Notes: generated by a model not told the origin, from the letters alone. Shown: positions 45,755-54,084, counted from the stretch's first letter. The stretch is 64,000 bases of DNA from Sporosarcina sp. FSL K6-1508 (GCF_038007465.1 NZ_JBBOXF010000001.1:3545001-3609000), one strand, 5' to 3'. A program made the numbers and translations.

Positions 45755-47113
45755 TTAAACTTCCTCCCCTTCGTTCATTGTAATCGATTGAACCACCGCT
45801 TCCGCAGTCCCATCTTGTAAACGGATTTGGATATTGCCACCGACTTCTAGCGATTTGACTGATTTGGCGACTTCATTTTCCTGGTAAACAATCGAATATC
45901 CGCGTTCCATTACAGTAAGCGGGTTAAGTGCCTTCAGCATGCGTACTGATGCATGGAAACGATCACTCCGGATGCGGACATCTTGATGCACTCCCCTTGT
46001 AAGGCGTTCCGTAAGGACAGCTATACTTCGATGTCCTTCTTTGATTCGCTGTTCAGGCGAGAAAGAAGACAGCATACTACTTAATCTTTGATGTTGGGAT
46101 TTACGATAGCCCGTTATATCTTGCCCGCTTCGCGATAGTCTTCCTTCAAGACCGATCAATCTCTCGGTGAATGGGCGATAAAGCCGTTCCGGAAATTGAA
46201 GGGGATAGGATGTTTCTAAAGTTGTCAGACGTTTGCGTTCACTTTTCAGTTGATTGGAGAGCGCATTATAAATCGCGCGTTTCCTATCCAACAGCTTTTC
46301 AAACAACTCATCACGTGCTGGAACTGCCATTTCAGCAGCTGCTGTAGGAGTAGGTGCTCTTTTGTCCGATACAAAATCGGCAATTGTTGTGTCGGTTTCA
46401 TGCCCTACTGCACTAATAATCGGAACTCGGCATGAAAAAATCGCACGTGCGACCGACTCTTCATTGAATGCCCATAAGTCTTCAATGGAACCGCCACCGC
46501 GTCCAACAATTAGAACATCAATGGATCCATATGTATCTGCCTGTTCGATTGATTTGATGATGGAAGGAGCAGCATTCGGTCCCTGTACAATCGCCGGAAA
46601 TAAAATGATTTCCGCAAGCGGGTAACGCCTTTCAATGGTTGAACAGATATCTTGGATTGCAGCACCTGATTGCGCCGTAACTACACCGATTTTAGTTGGA
46701 AACGATGGAACAGGTCTTTTCCAACGTGCATCGAAGAGACCTTCTTTTCCAAGGCTTTCCTTCAATTGTTCAAATGCTAAATAAAGCGCACCGATACCAT
46801 CCGGCTGCATTGTTTGGACATATAATTGATAGTTTCCGCTAGTTTCGAAAACTGTTACATCACCCGTAATAAGCACGTTCATACCGTTTTCAGGTCTGAA
46901 TTTGAGCGCAGATGCGTTTGAACGGAACATTGCTGATTGGATTCTGCTTTTTTCATCCTTCAAGGTAAAATAAATATGTCCGCTTGGGTGGCTTTTTACA
47001 TTCGACAGTTCGCCTTTAACGTAGACGTTCCGCAAATGTGGGTCTGCGTCAAACTTGCGTTTAATATATTTCGTTAATGCTTGTACAGACAAGTGTGGGT
47101 TTCTGGTCAACAT
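45755..47113 (-). CDS. xseA: Exodeoxyribonuclease VII large subunit
   Basis: A 452-residue nuclease degrading single-stranded DNA to oligonucleotides. N-terminal OB fold (VYVKGELSNVKSHPSGHIYFTLKDE), the catalytic core with VGVVTAQSGAAIQDI, VLIVGRGGGSIEDLWAFNEESVARAI and SAVGHETDTTIADFVSD, and a helical C-terminus for XseB contact. Lies in the conserved folD-xseA-xseB-ispA-dxs order. Confidence 0.97.
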   Translation of the reverse strand: MLTRNPHLSVQALTKYIKRKFDADPHLRNVYVKGELSNVKSHPSGHIYFTLKDEKSRIQSAMFRSNASALKFRPENGMNVLITGDVTVFETSGNYQLYVQTMQPDGIGALYLAFEQLKESLGKEGLFDARWKRPVPSFPTKIGVVTAQSGAAIQDICSTIERRYPLAEIILFPAIVQGPNAAPSIIKSIEQADTYGSIDVLIVGRGGGSIEDLWAFNEESVARAIFSCRVPIISAVGHETDTTIADFVSDKRAPTPTAAAEMAVPARDELFEKLLDRKRAIYNALSNQLKSERKRLTTLETSYPLQFPERLYRPFTERLIGLEGRLSRSGQDITGYRKSQHQRLSSMLSSFSPEQRIKEGHRSIAVLTERLTRGVHQDVRIRSDRFHASVRMLKALNPLTVMERGYSIVYQENEVAKSVKSLEVGGNIQIRLQDGTAEAVVQSITMNEGEEV

Positions 47114-47142
47114 TCCCGCCTCCCGATTCTTGACGTATAGAA

Positions 47143-47170
47143 ACGCTGTCTTTTCGATAAAAAACAGCGT
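47143..47170 (-). terminator. Weak hairpin between folD and xseA
   Basis: ACGCTGT and ACAGCGT arms around a T/A-rich loop. Located between two co-directional genes; it may attenuate rather than end transcription. Confidence 0.45.
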
Positions 47171-47182
47171 CCGTCCATTTTT

Positions 47183-48058
47183 TTATAGTTGTTGCGAACA
47201 TCTTCCTTCTGCGCAAGCTCTTTCCGCGCTATGAAGTGTATTTTTCAGTAACATCGTAATCGTCATCGGACCTACCCCGCCTGGAACCGGAGTAATGGCT
47301 GAAGCTTTTGTTTTCGCTGATTCAAAATCGACGTCTCCACATAATTTACCGTTCTCATCGCGGTTCATACCGACATCAATCACGACTGCGCCTTCTTTAA
47401 TATGCGCATCTGTAATGAATTTCGTCTTGCCTATTGCGACAATGAGAATATCAGCTTGTTTCGTAAACGATGCTAAATCATTCGTTTTAGAGTGACAGTA
47501 TGTGACTGTAGCATCACGCTGTAAAAGTAATTGGCCCATCGGTTTTCCGACAATATTGCTGCGCCCGACAATAACTGCATGTTTACCACTAATTTCAGTA
47601 CCTGTCCGTTCAAGAAGTTTAATAATTCCGTAGGGCGTACATGACAGGAATGATTTTTGACCGATAATCATCTTTCCAACGTTTTCCGGATGGAATCCGT
47701 CAACGTCTTTTGTCGGATCAATTGCACGGATGACGAGGTTCTCATCGATATGATTCGGTAAGGGAAGTTGAACAAGAATGCCATGAATTGAATCATCATT
47801 GTTTAATCTTGTGACGTGGTTGAGTAACTCCTCTTCAGATACAGTAACGGGAAGCTCAATCAGTTCTGATTTCATGCCTGCTTCAAAACTCGATTTTTGC
47901 TTGTTCTTTACATATGTACGAGAAGCCTGGTTCTCACCAACAAGAACGACCGCAAGACCCGGTTGACATCCCTGCTCTTTCAGTACAGTTACTCTTTCCT
48001 TTATTTCTTCCCTGATTTCTTTTCCGATTGCTATTCCATCGATTAGTTTTCCACTCAT
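47183..48058 (-). CDS. folD: Bifunctional methylene-THF dehydrogenase/cyclohydrolase FolD
   Basis: A 291-residue enzyme interconverting 5,10-methylene- and 10-formyl-tetrahydrofolate. Folate-site lysine in SRTYVKNKQKSSFEAG, ILVQLPLPNHID, DVDGFHPENVG, the NADP Rossmann segment AVIVGRSNIVGKPMGQLLLQ and the C-terminal TPVPGGVGPMTITMLL. Start at ATG 48058 with GGGGGG upstream; the longer frame overlaps the nusB stop region. Confidence 0.97.
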   Translation of the reverse strand: MSGKLIDGIAIGKEIREEIKERVTVLKEQGCQPGLAVVLVGENQASRTYVKNKQKSSFEAGMKSELIELPVTVSEEELLNHVTRLNNDDSIHGILVQLPLPNHIDENLVIRAIDPTKDVDGFHPENVGKMIIGQKSFLSCTPYGIIKLLERTGTEISGKHAVIVGRSNIVGKPMGQLLLQRDATVTYCHSKTNDLASFTKQADILIVAIGKTKFITDAHIKEGAVVIDVGMNRDENGKLCGDVDFESAKTKASAITPVPGGVGPMTITMLLKNTLHSAERACAEGRCSQQL

Positions 48059-48082
48059 CTGAATCCCCCCAAATAGCTTCAC

Positions 48083-48463
48083 TTATTTTTCTTCGAATTT
48101 TGATAGAACACCATTCACAAAACGGCCTGACTTTTCATCGCCGAATGTTTTGCACAACTCGATTGCTTCATTTAAGACCACTCTGTGCGGTACTTCTTCG
48201 TTAAATAATAGTTCATAGACAGCAATTCGCAAGACGGTCCGTTCAATTTTCGGAAGACGGTCTAATGACCAATTTTCCAATTTTCCCGCCAGGACCTCAT
48301 CTATTGCTTCTTTATTTTGCACTGTTCCCCGCACGAGCTGTTCATAGAATCGGTTTGCAGGCTCATCTATAATGTAATTAATAGCCTCATCTATACTCAG
48401 TTCCGTATTATCAAGCTGAAAAAGGGTTTGTACTGCTTTCTCACGTGCTTCTCGTCGTTTCAT
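48083..48463 (-). CDS. nusB: Transcription antitermination factor NusB
   Basis: A 126-residue helical RNA-binding protein that, with NusE, binds boxA of rRNA leader RNA. Family segments RREAREKAVQTLFQLD, RLPKIERTVLRIAVYELLFNEEVPHRVVLNEAIELCKTFGDEKSGRFVNGVLSK. ATG 48463 chosen because GGAGGAG lies nine bases upstream; the GTG at 48481 would contain it. Confidence 0.96.
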   Translation of the reverse strand: MKRREAREKAVQTLFQLDNTELSIDEAINYIIDEPANRFYEQLVRGTVQNKEAIDEVLAGKLENWSLDRLPKIERTVLRIAVYELLFNEEVPHRVVLNEAIELCKTFGDEKSGRFVNGVLSKFEEK

Positions 48464-48544
48464 CTTCTTATTCTCCTCCACTACCGTATCTCTAGGGCAT
48501 TATCATAGCATAAACAGGGCCACCATATACAGTATGACAAGTTG

Positions 48545-48574
48545 AAAAGCATCATCCGGTTGGACGATGCTTTT
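48545..48574 (-). terminator. Terminator of the accB-accC-yqhY transcript
   Basis: AAAAGCATC-TCC/GGA-GATGCTTTT stem with one mismatch right after the yqhY stop. Confidence 0.82.
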
Positions 48575-48578
48575 CAGA

Positions 48579-48980
48579 TCATACCGTTTCCGTACCAGCC
48601 TCGAACTGGATGCCTGTAATATGGACGTTGACTTCTTTCGTTTCAAGGGAAGTCATGTGGAAAATTGCATGACGAATTTGTTTTTGAATTTCTACGGCAA
48701 TGGCGGGTAATGAGTAGCCATATTCAACAACGCAATATACGTCAATTGTCAAGCCCTCTTCAGACCATTCCGTTTTGACGCCTTTACCATGGTTCACTTT
48801 ACCGAACTTTTCCGCGACTCCTGTGGCAAAGTTTCCTCTTGTATTTGCGACGCCTTTTACTTCTGTTGTCGCAATCCCGATAATCACTTCAAGTACTTCG
48901 GGAGCAAGCTGGACACGTCCAAGCTCACCATTCCCCGACGGAGCCATTCCGACGAATGCTGGAATTGTTTTGTCAGCCAT
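48579..48980 (-). CDS. yqhY: Asp23/Gls24 family protein YqhY
   Basis: A 133-residue DUF322 protein. LGRVQLAPEVLEVIIGIATTEVKGVANTRGNFATG and VEYGYSLPAIAVEIQKQIRHAIFHMTSLETKEVNVHITGI are characteristic. In B. subtilis YqhY lies beside accBC and influences acetyl-CoA carboxylase activity; the location 18 bases after accC here is the same. Cytoplasmic, no membrane segment. Confidence 0.93.
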   Translation of the reverse strand: MADKTIPAFVGMAPSGNGELGRVQLAPEVLEVIIGIATTEVKGVANTRGNFATGVAEKFGKVNHGKGVKTEWSEEGLTIDVYCVVEYGYSLPAIAVEIQKQIRHAIFHMTSLETKEVNVHITGIQFEAGTETV

Positions 48981-48998
48981 ATCCGAATCTCCTCCCCT

Positions 48999-50345
48999 TT
49001 AGTTCATAATCGTATATTTTTCAAGAAATTTCGTATCAAAGTCTCCTGATTGGAAAACCTTATTGTCCATAAGTCTCAAATGGAAAGGAATGGTTGTATC
49101 AACGCCCTCAACGATAAATTCATCAAGTGCTCGTTTCATCCTAGCTACGGCTTCTTCCCTTGTATCCGCGTGTACGATTAACTTCGCAACCATCGAGTCG
49201 TAAAATGGAGGAATGGAATAACCAGTGTACATCGCTGAGTCGACACGAACCCCAAAACCGCCGGGTGGAACGTACATTGTTACTTTTCCCGGTGAAGGCA
49301 TAAAGTTTTTCGATGGATTTTCTGCATTGATACGGCATTCGATTGACCAGCCATTGATTTTGATATCTTCTTGAGTAAGTGTCAATTTTTCACCCGATGC
49401 AATTTTTAATTGCTGTTTGACTAAATCGATGCCCGTGACCATTTCAGTGATTGTATGCTCAACCTGGATGCGGGTGTTCATTTCCATAAAGTAAAATTGT
49501 TGGTTAATATGATCAAAAATAAATTCAACCGTGCCGGCTCCGCGGTAATTTACTGCTTGAGCCGCTTTTACTGCTGCTTCTCCCATCGCATTACGCAATT
49601 CAGGTGTCAATGCTGGAGACGGCGCCTCTTCCAAAAGCTTCTGCATCCTGCGTTGAATAGAACAATCACGTTCGCCAAGATGAATTGTATTGCCGTATTT
49701 ATCGGCAAGTACTTGGACTTCGACGTGGCGGAATACTTCCACGAACTTTTCCAGGTAAACGCCCGGATTGCCAAAAGCGGCTGCTGCTTCTTTTTGTGTA
49801 ATATTAATACCTTTTGTCAGCTCGGCAGAATCTCTTGCAACACGAATACCTTTTCCTCCGCCGCCAGCTGTTGCTTTAATGATAACAGGAAACCCGATTT
49901 TTTCAGCAATAATGAGCGCTTCATGTTCGTCAGCAACGATTCCGGTAGAACCAGGAACGATTGGTACCCCTGCTTCCCGCATCGTTTCACGAGCAACATC
50001 CTTCGTACCCATTCGTGAGATCGCATCAGCAGTGGGACCTATAAATTCAATATTAACTTCTTCACAGAGTTCTGCGAAACTCGCATTTTCTGCAAGAAAA
50101 CCATACCCTGGATGAATTCCATCACAGCCTGTTAGTTTGGCAACACTGATTATATTTGAAAAGTTAAGGTAGCTGTCTTTTGATAACCGAGGTCCGATAC
50201 AATAAGCTTCATCCGCCAACTCGACATGAAGAGCATCCTGATCGGCTTCTGAATAAACCGCGACCGTTTTCATGCCAAGTTCTTTACAAGCTCTGATGAT
50301 ACGTACTGCAATTTCACCACGGTTAGCTATTAAAACTTTTTTCAT
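48999..50345 (-). CDS. accC: Biotin carboxylase subunit of acetyl-CoA carboxylase
   Basis: A 448-residue ATP-grasp enzyme that carboxylates biotin on AccB. RGEIAVRIIRACKELG, GIHPGYGFLAENASFAELCE, the glycine-rich ATP loop KATAGGGGKGIRVARD, catalytic EMNTRIQVEHTITEMVTGID and RINAENPSKNFMPSPGKV. Separated from accB by 13 bases. It might also serve MmdA (inference). Confidence 0.97.
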   Translation of the reverse strand: MKKVLIANRGEIAVRIIRACKELGMKTVAVYSEADQDALHVELADEAYCIGPRLSKDSYLNFSNIISVAKLTGCDGIHPGYGFLAENASFAELCEEVNIEFIGPTADAISRMGTKDVARETMREAGVPIVPGSTGIVADEHEALIIAEKIGFPVIIKATAGGGGKGIRVARDSAELTKGINITQKEAAAAFGNPGVYLEKFVEVFRHVEVQVLADKYGNTIHLGERDCSIQRRMQKLLEEAPSPALTPELRNAMGEAAVKAAQAVNYRGAGTVEFIFDHINQQFYFMEMNTRIQVEHTITEMVTGIDLVKQQLKIASGEKLTLTQEDIKINGWSIECRINAENPSKNFMPSPGKVTMYVPPGGFGVRVDSAMYTGYSIPPFYDSMVAKLIVHADTREEAVARMKRALDEFIVEGVDTTIPFHLRLMDNKVFQSGDFDTKFLEKYTIMN

Positions 50346-50358
50346 TTTTCATTCCTCC

Positions 50359-50856
50359 TCAATTAGCTCTTACAAGGAAGAGAGGTTGTCCGTATTCAAC
50401 GAGCTGACCGTCTTTTACGAGAATCTCAACGATTTCCCCTGAAACTTCCGCTTCAATTTCATTGAATAATTTCATCGCTTCTACGATGCATACGATGGCT
50501 TCTGGTTTCACGCTGTCACCTTTTTGTACATATGCTGGCACATCGGGTGAAGATGCAGAGTAGAACGTACCAACCATCGGTGATGTGATTTTAATCAGAT
50601 TTGGATCTTCTATTTGCACTGCAGCAAGGTCAGCTGGTTTTTCCTGTTGAAGAGCAATTACTTCTTCAATTTTCGGAACTGGCACAGCAGGAATTTCCTG
50701 CTGAATAGATGGTGCTGTTTCTACGATTGTTGAAGCTTTCTGTCCATTCCCTTTTTTCAATTCGAGTTTTGCACCGTCTACTTCATAAGAAAACTTTTCA
50801 ATTGAAGATTGATCAATTAGTTTAATGATTTCACGTATTTCTTGAATTTTTAGCAT
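50359..50856 (-). CDS. accB: Biotin carboxyl carrier protein
   Basis: A 165-residue carrier. N-terminal helical interaction region, a Pro/Ala/Glu-rich linker (about 40-80), and a C-terminal biotinyl domain with the biotin lysine K129 in IVEAMKLFNEIEA. ATG 50856 chosen because CAGGAGA lies at correct spacing and the in-frame upstream codon at 50877 does not. First gene of the acc operon. Confidence 0.96.
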   Translation of the reverse strand: MLKIQEIREIIKLIDQSSIEKFSYEVDGAKLELKKGNGQKASTIVETAPSIQQEIPAVPVPKIEEVIALQQEKPADLAAVQIEDPNLIKITSPMVGTFYSASSPDVPAYVQKGDSVKPEAIVCIVEAMKLFNEIEAEVSGEIVEILVKDGQLVEYGQPLFLVRAN

Positions 50857-51053
50857 GATCGATTCTCCTGACTCCATTATAATTACGTTCTTTATCTATT
50901 TTAGACGTTTTCACTCCATATTGAAATAGATAATGGTCATTTGTCTTTTAAATTGCTGTGATATATTAAAAACGGCAGTGCCTGTTAGTCCAGAAAATCG
51001 CTGTAGTCTAGATATTGCCCCGTGCCGAAATTTTATACTTTCTTATCTTTAAA

Positions 51054-51080
51054 CAAAAAAAAGACCCCGTTTAGGGCCTT
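51054..51080 (-). terminator. Terminator of the spoIIIA operon
   Basis: GGCCC/GGGTC hairpin read on the minus strand followed by seven T residues, just after the spoIIIAH stop. Confidence 0.75.
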
Positions 51081-51092
51081 CATTTTCCTTAA

Positions 51093-51641
51093 TTATTCTG
51101 GGTCGCCGGTAAAACTGACTTGCACATTTTTGGCGTCATCCCAACTCGTCATGACGTAATGAGTGATTTCTTCCGCCATTTTTGACGAATGTCCTTCCGA
51201 GGAGAGGACAGTTATTTTCACTTCTCCGGCTTCATTATGGACAAACGCCTCTGGATACCCAAGTGCTTTAATTTGTAATTCCATCAGCGCTTCAGCTGAT
51301 TCACTTTTCGAGAGTTGTGCCATCTCATCGAACACTTCGTTTTTTTGTTCAGCTGTATAATCCGAAGATGTCATTTTAGTTAACAATTGCTCTTCTTGCT
51401 TGCTCCGCTGATTACGGACTTCCATTCTCATTTCTTCAAAAACAAGAGCCTCTGCAAAAACAGGTGTGGTTTTTTCTGCATCGTCCTTGTTCTCTGCCAA
51501 TTTTATGGACTTCTCCGTATCTTTGAAAATAGTCATACCATCGAACGGCATCGGAGCTTTTTCCTTGATGTAATAGATCGAGATAACTGCGACCAGGCTG
51601 AGCAATGTTAAAAACCATACTGTTCTTTTATTCGTTTTCAT
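51093..51641 (-). CDS. spoIIIAH: Stage III sporulation protein AH
   Basis: A 182-residue mother-cell protein that zips to forespore SpoIIQ across the septal space. N-terminal transmembrane helix (about 8-26), coiled-coil region (70-120, EEMRMEVRNQRSKQEEQLL) and a C-terminal ring-building YscJ/FliF-type domain (IKALGYPEAFVHNEAGEVKITVLSS ... MAEEITHYVM). Overlaps spoIIIAG by 14 bases. Shorter than the B. subtilis protein (about 218) mainly in the linker. Confidence 0.95.
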   Translation of the reverse strand: MKTNKRTVWFLTLLSLVAVISIYYIKEKAPMPFDGMTIFKDTEKSIKLAENKDDAEKTTPVFAEALVFEEMRMEVRNQRSKQEEQLLTKMTSSDYTAEQKNEVFDEMAQLSKSESAEALMELQIKALGYPEAFVHNEAGEVKITVLSSEGHSSKMAEEITHYVMTSWDDAKNVQVSFTGDPE

Positions 51642-52098
51642 TAGTATTCCCCCTTTTATTCATTTCAACGATGACGATTCGGTGTTCTGGCAGCTGAAGG
51701 ACGGTTGACAAAATGTGAGATAGTTCGTTTTGAATTTTGAAGTCTTCCGCCCCTTCTGCTACGACTAGAATGCCTTGCAACTTACTTCCTTTGGTAGTCG
51801 ATGCGTTGGATATTGAAAAGTAATCGGATAGCGGATTGGCAGATTCTCCATTTTCATAATGAGGATAGAGTAAAACTTCCCCGATTCCCTCAATTCTCAT
51901 CAGCGCCTCTTCTAGTGCTGCATATTCCCGGCTCTCCTCCTTCTTTCCCTTCTCCCCCCCGATAACGCCAAGACTGGAATTGATGAAAATGATGACCAGG
52001 ATAACAATAGTGCCGAGGAGGATCGTATGAATTTTTCTTTTCGGTTTCTCCATATCATCACCATTTTCGTTCATTGAGCCGCTTGTACGACCTGTCAT
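51628..52098 (-). CDS. spoIIIAG: Stage III sporulation protein AG (short)
   Basis: About 156 residues. A single transmembrane helix (about residues 27-46) and a C-terminal ring-building domain (YAALEEALMRIEGIGEVLLYPHYENGESANPLS ... GILVVAEGAEDFKIQNELSHILSTVLQLPEHRIVIVEMN). The beta-rich insert that widens the B. subtilis channel ring (about 229 residues in total) is reduced. The start is uncertain: ATG 52098 lacks a ribosome site, while ATG 52053 follows GGTGA. Confidence 0.88.
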   Translation of the reverse strand: MTGRTSGSMNENGDDMEKPKRKIHTILLGTIVILVIIFINSSLGVIGGEKGKKEESREYAALEEALMRIEGIGEVLLYPHYENGESANPLSDYFSISNASTTKGSKLQGILVVAEGAEDFKIQNELSHILSTVLQLPEHRIVIVEMNKRGNTNENE

Positions 52099-52120
52099 CA
52101 ATGATTCATATTATGCAGTT

Positions 52121-52287
52121 TCAAGAGAAGCTATGACCAAAAATATTGAAGATTGATTGAATCATCCAAATTCCCATTGCTAGTTTAATAATGGGCAAGA
52201 AGTTATCTTCTGTTTCTTTTGGAAATAACAATAAAATCGTTGAAGCTAAAAGGGTAATTAGCAGAACGCCTGTTAAAAAGACTCCAT
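52121..52287 (-). pseudogene. spoIIIAF: spoIIIAF, truncated and frameshifted
   Basis: Between spoIIIAE and spoIIIAG there is room for only about 55 codons. ATG 52287 starts MESF and stops after the run of five T (AAAAA at 52275-52279 on the plus strand). Adding one T would continue LTGVLLITLLASTILLLFPK ... IIKLAMGIWMIQSIFNIFGH, which resembles the two transmembrane helices at the SpoIIIAF N-terminus. The soluble C-terminal domain (about 140 residues in B. subtilis) is absent. Either a decayed gene, a slippery-run frameshift or a sequencing slip combined with true truncation. Confidence 0.7.
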
Positions 52288-52295
52288 TCCTAACC

Positions 52296-53195
52296 TCATT
52301 TCATCGTAGTAATAAGCTTAACAAGGATAATAGAAAACAGGGCTGTGTAGATAAATGCAAAAGCGATAAGAAATGAAACCGCACATAACACAAATAGTGT
52401 TTTCCCGATATCATCCAAAATGCCGGTAACATCTTCATTCGCAAATGGTTCGATCAGTGCTGCAGTCCATCTGTAGAAGAATGCCGTAATTAATGTCTTA
52501 AATGAGGGGATAAGCGCTACAGTCCATATTGCGGATATAAGCCATCCCCCCGCAAAAACACTGGCTCCAGATGAATAGCGACCAATCGTCCCCATACTGT
52601 CAGTCATAAATGAGCCGATGAGCGGGACGTTTTGGCGTATCAGCTCTTTAATCGGCTCGCTTGCTAAGCCTGTAAGTGCCCAAGACATCGTGCCTCCTAC
52701 TGTGATAAATATAGAATAGGCTGCAACAACCGCCGAAACCGTACCAAGAAGGGTCGTCCGAATTAAATCCGCCATTTTTGTAAATGGGACAGCGGGAAGA
52801 ATCCTGGTTACTAGATCTAAAATAAGCGCAGCTGTTAAAAGCGGGATAAGTACCTTCTCTGTTAGAACAATTGCACCGTTAGCAAATAATAGCATCGCTG
52901 GCTGAAAGTTCAGCATGCTGAATGCGCCACCTGCAGCAACCATACTGGCCGTCAGTATCGGATAAATAGAAATGAACATCATCGATATAGAGTTTGCAAT
53001 ATCACGAATGAGCGCTAAATGTTCAAGTGCAGGCTGTAAGACAACTGTTACGACAATAAAAATCAGGATCATTCTCGTCCATTTCGCAAACGAAGGAAAC
53101 AAGAAATCCACCAACAATGCCATAAATGTTGAGATAATAATAATGACAAAGCTTGACAATACGGTTCCGAGTATCGTTTCTATAAAGGAGATCAT
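52296..53195 (-). CDS. spoIIIAE: Stage III sporulation protein AE (short)
   Basis: A 299-residue polytopic membrane protein of the mother cell-forespore channel, with at least seven hydrophobic segments. Characteristic part: MADLIRTTLLGTVSAVVAAY, FMTDSMGTIGRYSSGASVFAGGWLISAIWTVALIPSFKTLI and AALIEPFANEDVTGILDDIGKTL. It is about 100 residues shorter than B. subtilis SpoIIIAE, lacking the N-terminal signal and extracellular domain. A GGCGGGG site supports the ATG at 53195 and the preceding gene ends 16 bases upstream, so no longer start is possible. Confidence 0.92.
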   Translation of the reverse strand: MISFIETILGTVLSSFVIIIISTFMALLVDFLFPSFAKWTRMILIFIVVTVVLQPALEHLALIRDIANSISMMFISIYPILTASMVAAGGAFSMLNFQPAMLLFANGAIVLTEKVLIPLLTAALILDLVTRILPAVPFTKMADLIRTTLLGTVSAVVAAYSIFITVGGTMSWALTGLASEPIKELIRQNVPLIGSFMTDSMGTIGRYSSGASVFAGGWLISAIWTVALIPSFKTLITAFFYRWTAALIEPFANEDVTGILDDIGKTLFVLCAVSFLIAFAFIYTALFSIILVKLITTMK

Positions 53196-53210
53196 GAATG
53201 CCCCGCCCGT

Positions 53211-53609
53211 TCATTTTGTAATGAGTGCTGTGAGTAATTCGATTAGTGTTGACGTATGTTGCATCCACAAAGTAAGTATGGCGATTTTCACAGTGAAGTG
53301 TGTTACTGATGCAAGTGAACCGTAACCTGCCTCTTCGATATGTTTTGCGATAAGCTCGGACACATAAAAAAGAATGGCACTGCCTATCAACAATTTTGGA
53401 AATGGATCCGGCAACGGTTCAAACAATGCAACAAAGTATTTGCCAAACGGCAAGACTATAGTGCTAAGGAGGTGGAGTAGAAAATAGAAAAAAATTGACG
53501 TATACAAAAGCGGCTGTAATTTAGGTACGGTAAATGAAATGAGGAGAAGAATAAGGAAGACGACAATTGACTGGACTAAAGTTAACATCAGACCGACATC
53601 GACAACCAC
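53211..53609 (-). CDS. spoIIIAD: Stage III sporulation protein AD
   Basis: A 132-residue membrane protein with about four hydrophobic segments. C-terminal half (LLIGSAILFYVSELIAKHIEEAGYGSLASVTHFTVKIAILTLWMQ) matches the SpoIIIAD pattern of glycine-containing helices, the N-terminal half is divergent. Start GTG 53609 with GGAG eight bases upstream; an ATG at 53588 sharing bases with the spoIIIAC stop lacks a ribosome site. Confidence 0.88.
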   Translation of the reverse strand: MVVDVGLMLTLVQSIVVFLILLLISFTVPKLQPLLYTSIFFYFLLHLLSTIVLPFGKYFVALFEPLPDPFPKLLIGSAILFYVSELIAKHIEEAGYGSLASVTHFTVKIAILTLWMQHTSTLIELLTALITK

Positions 53610-53797
53610 TGGAAAAACTCCGTGATTTCCGAGAAGAAAACCTTAAGAAAGCGGAGCATTTCTGCAGTGATGTATATATACGCGATAAAAAATAAGAAAA
53701 AAGAAAACTCCTTCCTGCCCGTCTGCTCGAAGAAGATATGCAGAAAACCAATGACTAAACCGATACCGGCAACACGAAGCAAATCATTTAATTCCAT
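53588..53797 (-). CDS. spoIIIAC: Stage III sporulation protein AC
   Basis: A 69-residue protein with two transmembrane helices: LLRVAGIGLVIGFLHIFFEQTGRKEF and the FFIAYIYITAEMLRFLK segment, closely matching the SpoIIIAC pattern (AGVGIVVAFLHTVLKQAGKEE in B. subtilis from memory). GGGGGGAAT precedes the ATG. A longer frame starting at 53941 would run through a terminator and is rejected. It is the first spoIIIA gene here; AA and AB are missing. Confidence 0.9.
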   Translation of the reverse strand: MELNDLLRVAGIGLVIGFLHIFFEQTGRKEFSFFLFFIAYIYITAEMLRFLKVFFSEITEFFQWLSMSV

Positions 53798-53819
53798 CCG
53801 GTATTCCCCCCATTGCACT

Positions 53820-53848
53820 ATCCTATGTGCGAGGGTCTCTTCATATGA
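53820..53848 (-). promoter_or_regulatory. Candidate sigma-E promoter of spoIIIAC
   Basis: On the minus strand TCATATG (53842-53848) and CATAGGAT (53820-53827) with 14-base spacing. The sigma-E consensus is about KMATATT-N14-CATACAMT, so the spacing is exact and both boxes are close. It ends 23 bases before the spoIIIAC ATG. Confidence 0.55.
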
Positions 53849-53889
53849 AAAAAACACCTTGCATCCCGATTGGGTAGCAAGGTGTTTTT
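53849..53889 (-). terminator. Terminator downstream of efp
   Basis: AAAACACCTTGC/GCAAGGTGTTTT perfect stem, with T runs on both strands and seven T on the minus strand. About 195 bases after the efp stop and directly before the spoIIIAC promoter, so it isolates the two units. Confidence 0.85.
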
Positions 53890-54084
53890 CGGTTTTACTA
53901 TATAAGTTAGAAGAAAGAATTAAAATAAAGCTTTCCTTCAATTACACTACGGCGCTTTCAGTCTGATGGCTCCGGCTATTTAGTATCCAGTTACTGACAC
54001 AAAATAGCGCCTGCGCTCAGTTTAATATAACAGATACAATATTTTAACCTATATTAGCTATGTGATGAAATGAATGGTCTTTCC

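Larger units (their letters stand above)
53798..54084. other. Spacer where spoIIIAA and spoIIIAB would be expected
   Basis: Only 287 bases separate spoIIIAC from efp, whereas spoIIIAA plus spoIIIAB need about 1.4 kb. I see no remnants of either (no Walker A or B motif in any frame). The spacer holds a terminator (53849-53889), a candidate sigma-E promoter and small palindromes near 53960-54015. Confidence 0.75.

Noticed and set aside
49455..50018. Plus-strand open frame of 187 codons
   Set aside because: Antisense to accC; Cys/Phe-rich shadow composition.
53588..53941. 117-codon version of spoIIIAC
   Set aside because: The extra 48 codons run through a strong terminator and the promoter; the 69-codon form has the ribosome site and matches the family.
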